From contig NZ_JAELVQ010000012.1 in assembly GCF_016428595.1 (NCBI RefSeq), forward strand, positions 1 to 64,000: a DNA stretch of 64,000 bases, in the 5' to 3' direction. This document shows positions 62,717 through 64,000 of this stretch, piece by piece (positions within the stretch are counted from its first letter, which is position 1; each line of letters opens with the position of its first letter). A program made the position numbers and the translations under genes. The notes beneath the pieces were generated by a model that did not search any database, had not been told where the DNA came from, and saw only the letters and a program-made list of their open reading frames with translations. The DNA comes from Snuella sedimenti (GTDB lineage: Bacteria; Bacteroidota; Bacteroidia; Flavobacteriales; Flavobacteriaceae).

Positions 62717-64000
62717 TTAAACCTGCAGAACACCTAGGTTAAAAGGTTTTTCAATAGGTGCATGGTTGGCAGCTTCAATCCCCATACTAATCCACTGTCG
62801 TGTATCTAAGGGATTAATAATGGCATCCGTCCAAAGACGTGCAGCTGAGTAATATGGTGACACCTGATTGTCGTAGCGATCTTTAATTTTGTTAAAAAGT
62901 TCAGCCTCTTTTTCTGGTGTTATTTTTTCACCTTGCTTTTTAAGGGAAGCTGTTTCTATTTGTAGCAATACTTTGGCAGCACTATTACCACTCATAACGG
63001 CCAATTCTGCACTGGGCCAAGCGACAATAAACCTAGGGTCATAAGCTTTACCGCACATGGCGTAATTACCAGCCCCGTAACTGTTACCAATAATAATGGT
63101 AAATTTTGGGACGACACTATTGCTAACGGCATTTACCATTTTAGCACCATCTTTAATAATGCCGCTATGCTCGCTTTTGCTTCCCACCATAAAACCGGTA
63201 ACATCCTGTAGGAATACCAATGGGATTTTTTTCTGGTTACAATTGGCAATAAAACGGGTGGCTTTATCGGCACTGTCGTTATAGATCACACCACCAAATT
63301 GCATTTCGCTGGGTTTGGTTTTAGCGCCTTTGGTCTTTACGATTTTCCGCTGATTGGCAACGATACCCACTGCCCAACCATCGATACGTGCATAGCAGGT
63401 AATGATAGTTTGTCCGTAACCTGCTTTGTATTCATCGTATTCCGAATTATCTACGATACGTTTAATGATCTCGTACATATCATACTGATCTGTTCTAGAT
63501 TTGGGGAGGATACCAAAAATATCTTCGGGATTTTCTTTAGGTTTTTTAGAAACTGTACGATTAAAACCCGCCTTTTCGTAATCACCTATCTTGTCAATAA
63601 TACTTTTGATTTTATCCAGGGCAGCTTGGTCGTTCTCAGCTTTATAGTCGGTAACACCGCTAATTTCGCAATGTGTTGTGGCGCCACCCAAGGTTTCGTT
63701 GTCAATAGTTTCCCCAATGGCGGCTTTAACGAGGTAGCTGCCAGCTAAAAAGATGCTTCCGGTCTTATCAACAATTAATGCTTCGTCACTCATAATAGGG
63801 AGGTAGGCGCCTCCTGCCACACAACTCCCCATAACAGCAGCTATTTGTGTGATTCCCATACTGCTCATAATGGCATTGTTTCTAAAGATACGTCCGAAAT
63901 GCTCTTTGTCCGGGAATATTTCATCTTGCATTGGCAAATACACACCAGCAGAGTCAACCAAGTAAATAATTGGTAGTTTGTTTTCTATAGCAATTTCTTG
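62717..64000 (-). CDS. Acyl-CoA carboxylase beta subunit (carboxyltransferase), 5' end beyond the window
   Basis: The frame is open without a start from 64000 to the stop at 62717, giving the C-terminal 427 aa. It is a biotin-dependent carboxyltransferase with YLVDSAGVYLPMQDEIFPDK, MGSCVAGGAYLPIMSDEALI, FLAGSYLVKAAIGE, PLVFLQDVTGFMVG and NSYGAGNYAMCGKAYDPRF. The pattern is closest to methylcrotonyl-CoA or related acyl-CoA carboxylase beta chains, acting in leucine or fatty-acid catabolism. The biotin carboxylase partner is not in view. The missing N-terminal part prevents a finer call. Confidence 0.93.
   Translation of the reverse strand, partial: QEIAIENKLPIIYLVDSAGVYLPMQDEIFPDKEHFGRIFRNNAIMSSMGITQIAAVMGSCVAGGAYLPIMSDEALIVDKTGSIFLAGSYLVKAAIGETIDNETLGGATTHCEISGVTDYKAENDQAALDKIKSIIDKIGDYEKAGFNRTVSKKPKENPEDIFGILPKSRTDQYDMYEIIKRIVDNSEYDEYKAGYGQTIITCYARIDGWAVGIVANQRKIVKTKGAKTKPSEMQFGGVIYNDSADKATRFIANCNQKKIPLVFLQDVTGFMVGSKSEHSGIIKDGAKMVNAVSNSVVPKFTIIIGNSYGAGNYAMCGKAYDPRFIVAWPSAELAVMSGNSAAKVLLQIETASLKKQGEKITPEKEAELFNKIKDRYDNQVSPYYSAARLWTDAIINPLDTRQWISMGIEAANHAPIEKPFNLGVLQV

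Noticed and set aside
63299-63748. 149-codon open frame antisense to the carboxylase gene
   Set aside because: Phe/Ile-rich reverse-strand translation of a well-conserved gene; not a plausible protein.

Overview
The window comes from a marine, polysaccharide-degrading member of the Bacteroidota, most likely family Flavobacteriaceae. This is inferred from the low-GC DNA, TAnnTTTG-type -7 promoter boxes, a SusC/SusD pair, a hybrid two-component regulator, type IX secretion (T9SS) C-terminal signals, Flavobacteriia-style lipoproteins and many formylglycine-dependent sulfatases. No rRNA, tRNA, CRISPR array, phage or intact transposase was seen.

Layout. 1-114 is a small TGTCCG-ended inverted-repeat element. 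115-8.5 kb is housekeeping and stress: an M48 lipoprotein peptidase, an MFS transporter, metE divergent from an Lrp-type regulator, a DUF6252-like lipoprotein, and oxyR divergent from dps. 8.5-16 kb is a conserved membrane/ATPase cluster (DUF58, MoxR, DUF4350, DUF4129, an unknown membrane protein and SpoIIM on the minus strand; RDD and TRIC channel proteins on the plus strand). 16.2-20.6 kb carries a cyclophilin lipoprotein, a NUDIX CoA pyrophosphatase, a PlsC acyltransferase and RecQ. 20.7-24.3 kb carries a secreted EEP hydrolase and a DUF1800/DUF1501 pair.

24.5-53 kb is one long plus-strand polysaccharide utilisation locus (PUL). Its order is HTCS regulator, SusC, SusD, GH3, three sulfatases, GH10, sulfatase, esterase, two sulfatases, a sulfatase remnant, another sulfatase, TIM-barrel lipoprotein, small LTxxQ-type protein, and T9SS-secreted GH5 and CBM-like proteins. 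The proposed logic is that GH5 and the CBM-like protein act at the surface, SusCD imports oligosaccharides, and the sulfatases, esterase, GH10 and GH3 strip and cut them to monomers while the HTCS senses an oligomer. Seven intact sulfatases with only beta-glycanase families (GH3, GH5, GH10) point to a sulfated beta-glycan, possibly a sulfated, esterified xylan-like algal polymer; this is inference.

53.5-64 kb returns to core functions: topoisomerase III, a pseudouridine synthase, an ECF sigma factor with a membrane partner, Hsp20, TonB, LpxD, a PLP decarboxylase, and an acyl-CoA carboxylase beta subunit running off the right edge.

The most unusual non-coding feature is a set of three 161-bp elements, each palindromic along its whole length around a 3-nt loop and each flanked by a 3-bp direct repeat. 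Two are 159/161 identical and lie in inverse orientation about 52 kb apart. The third has a largely different sequence but the same length, geometry and TAGC-nnn-GCTA core, and sits exactly in a stop codon.
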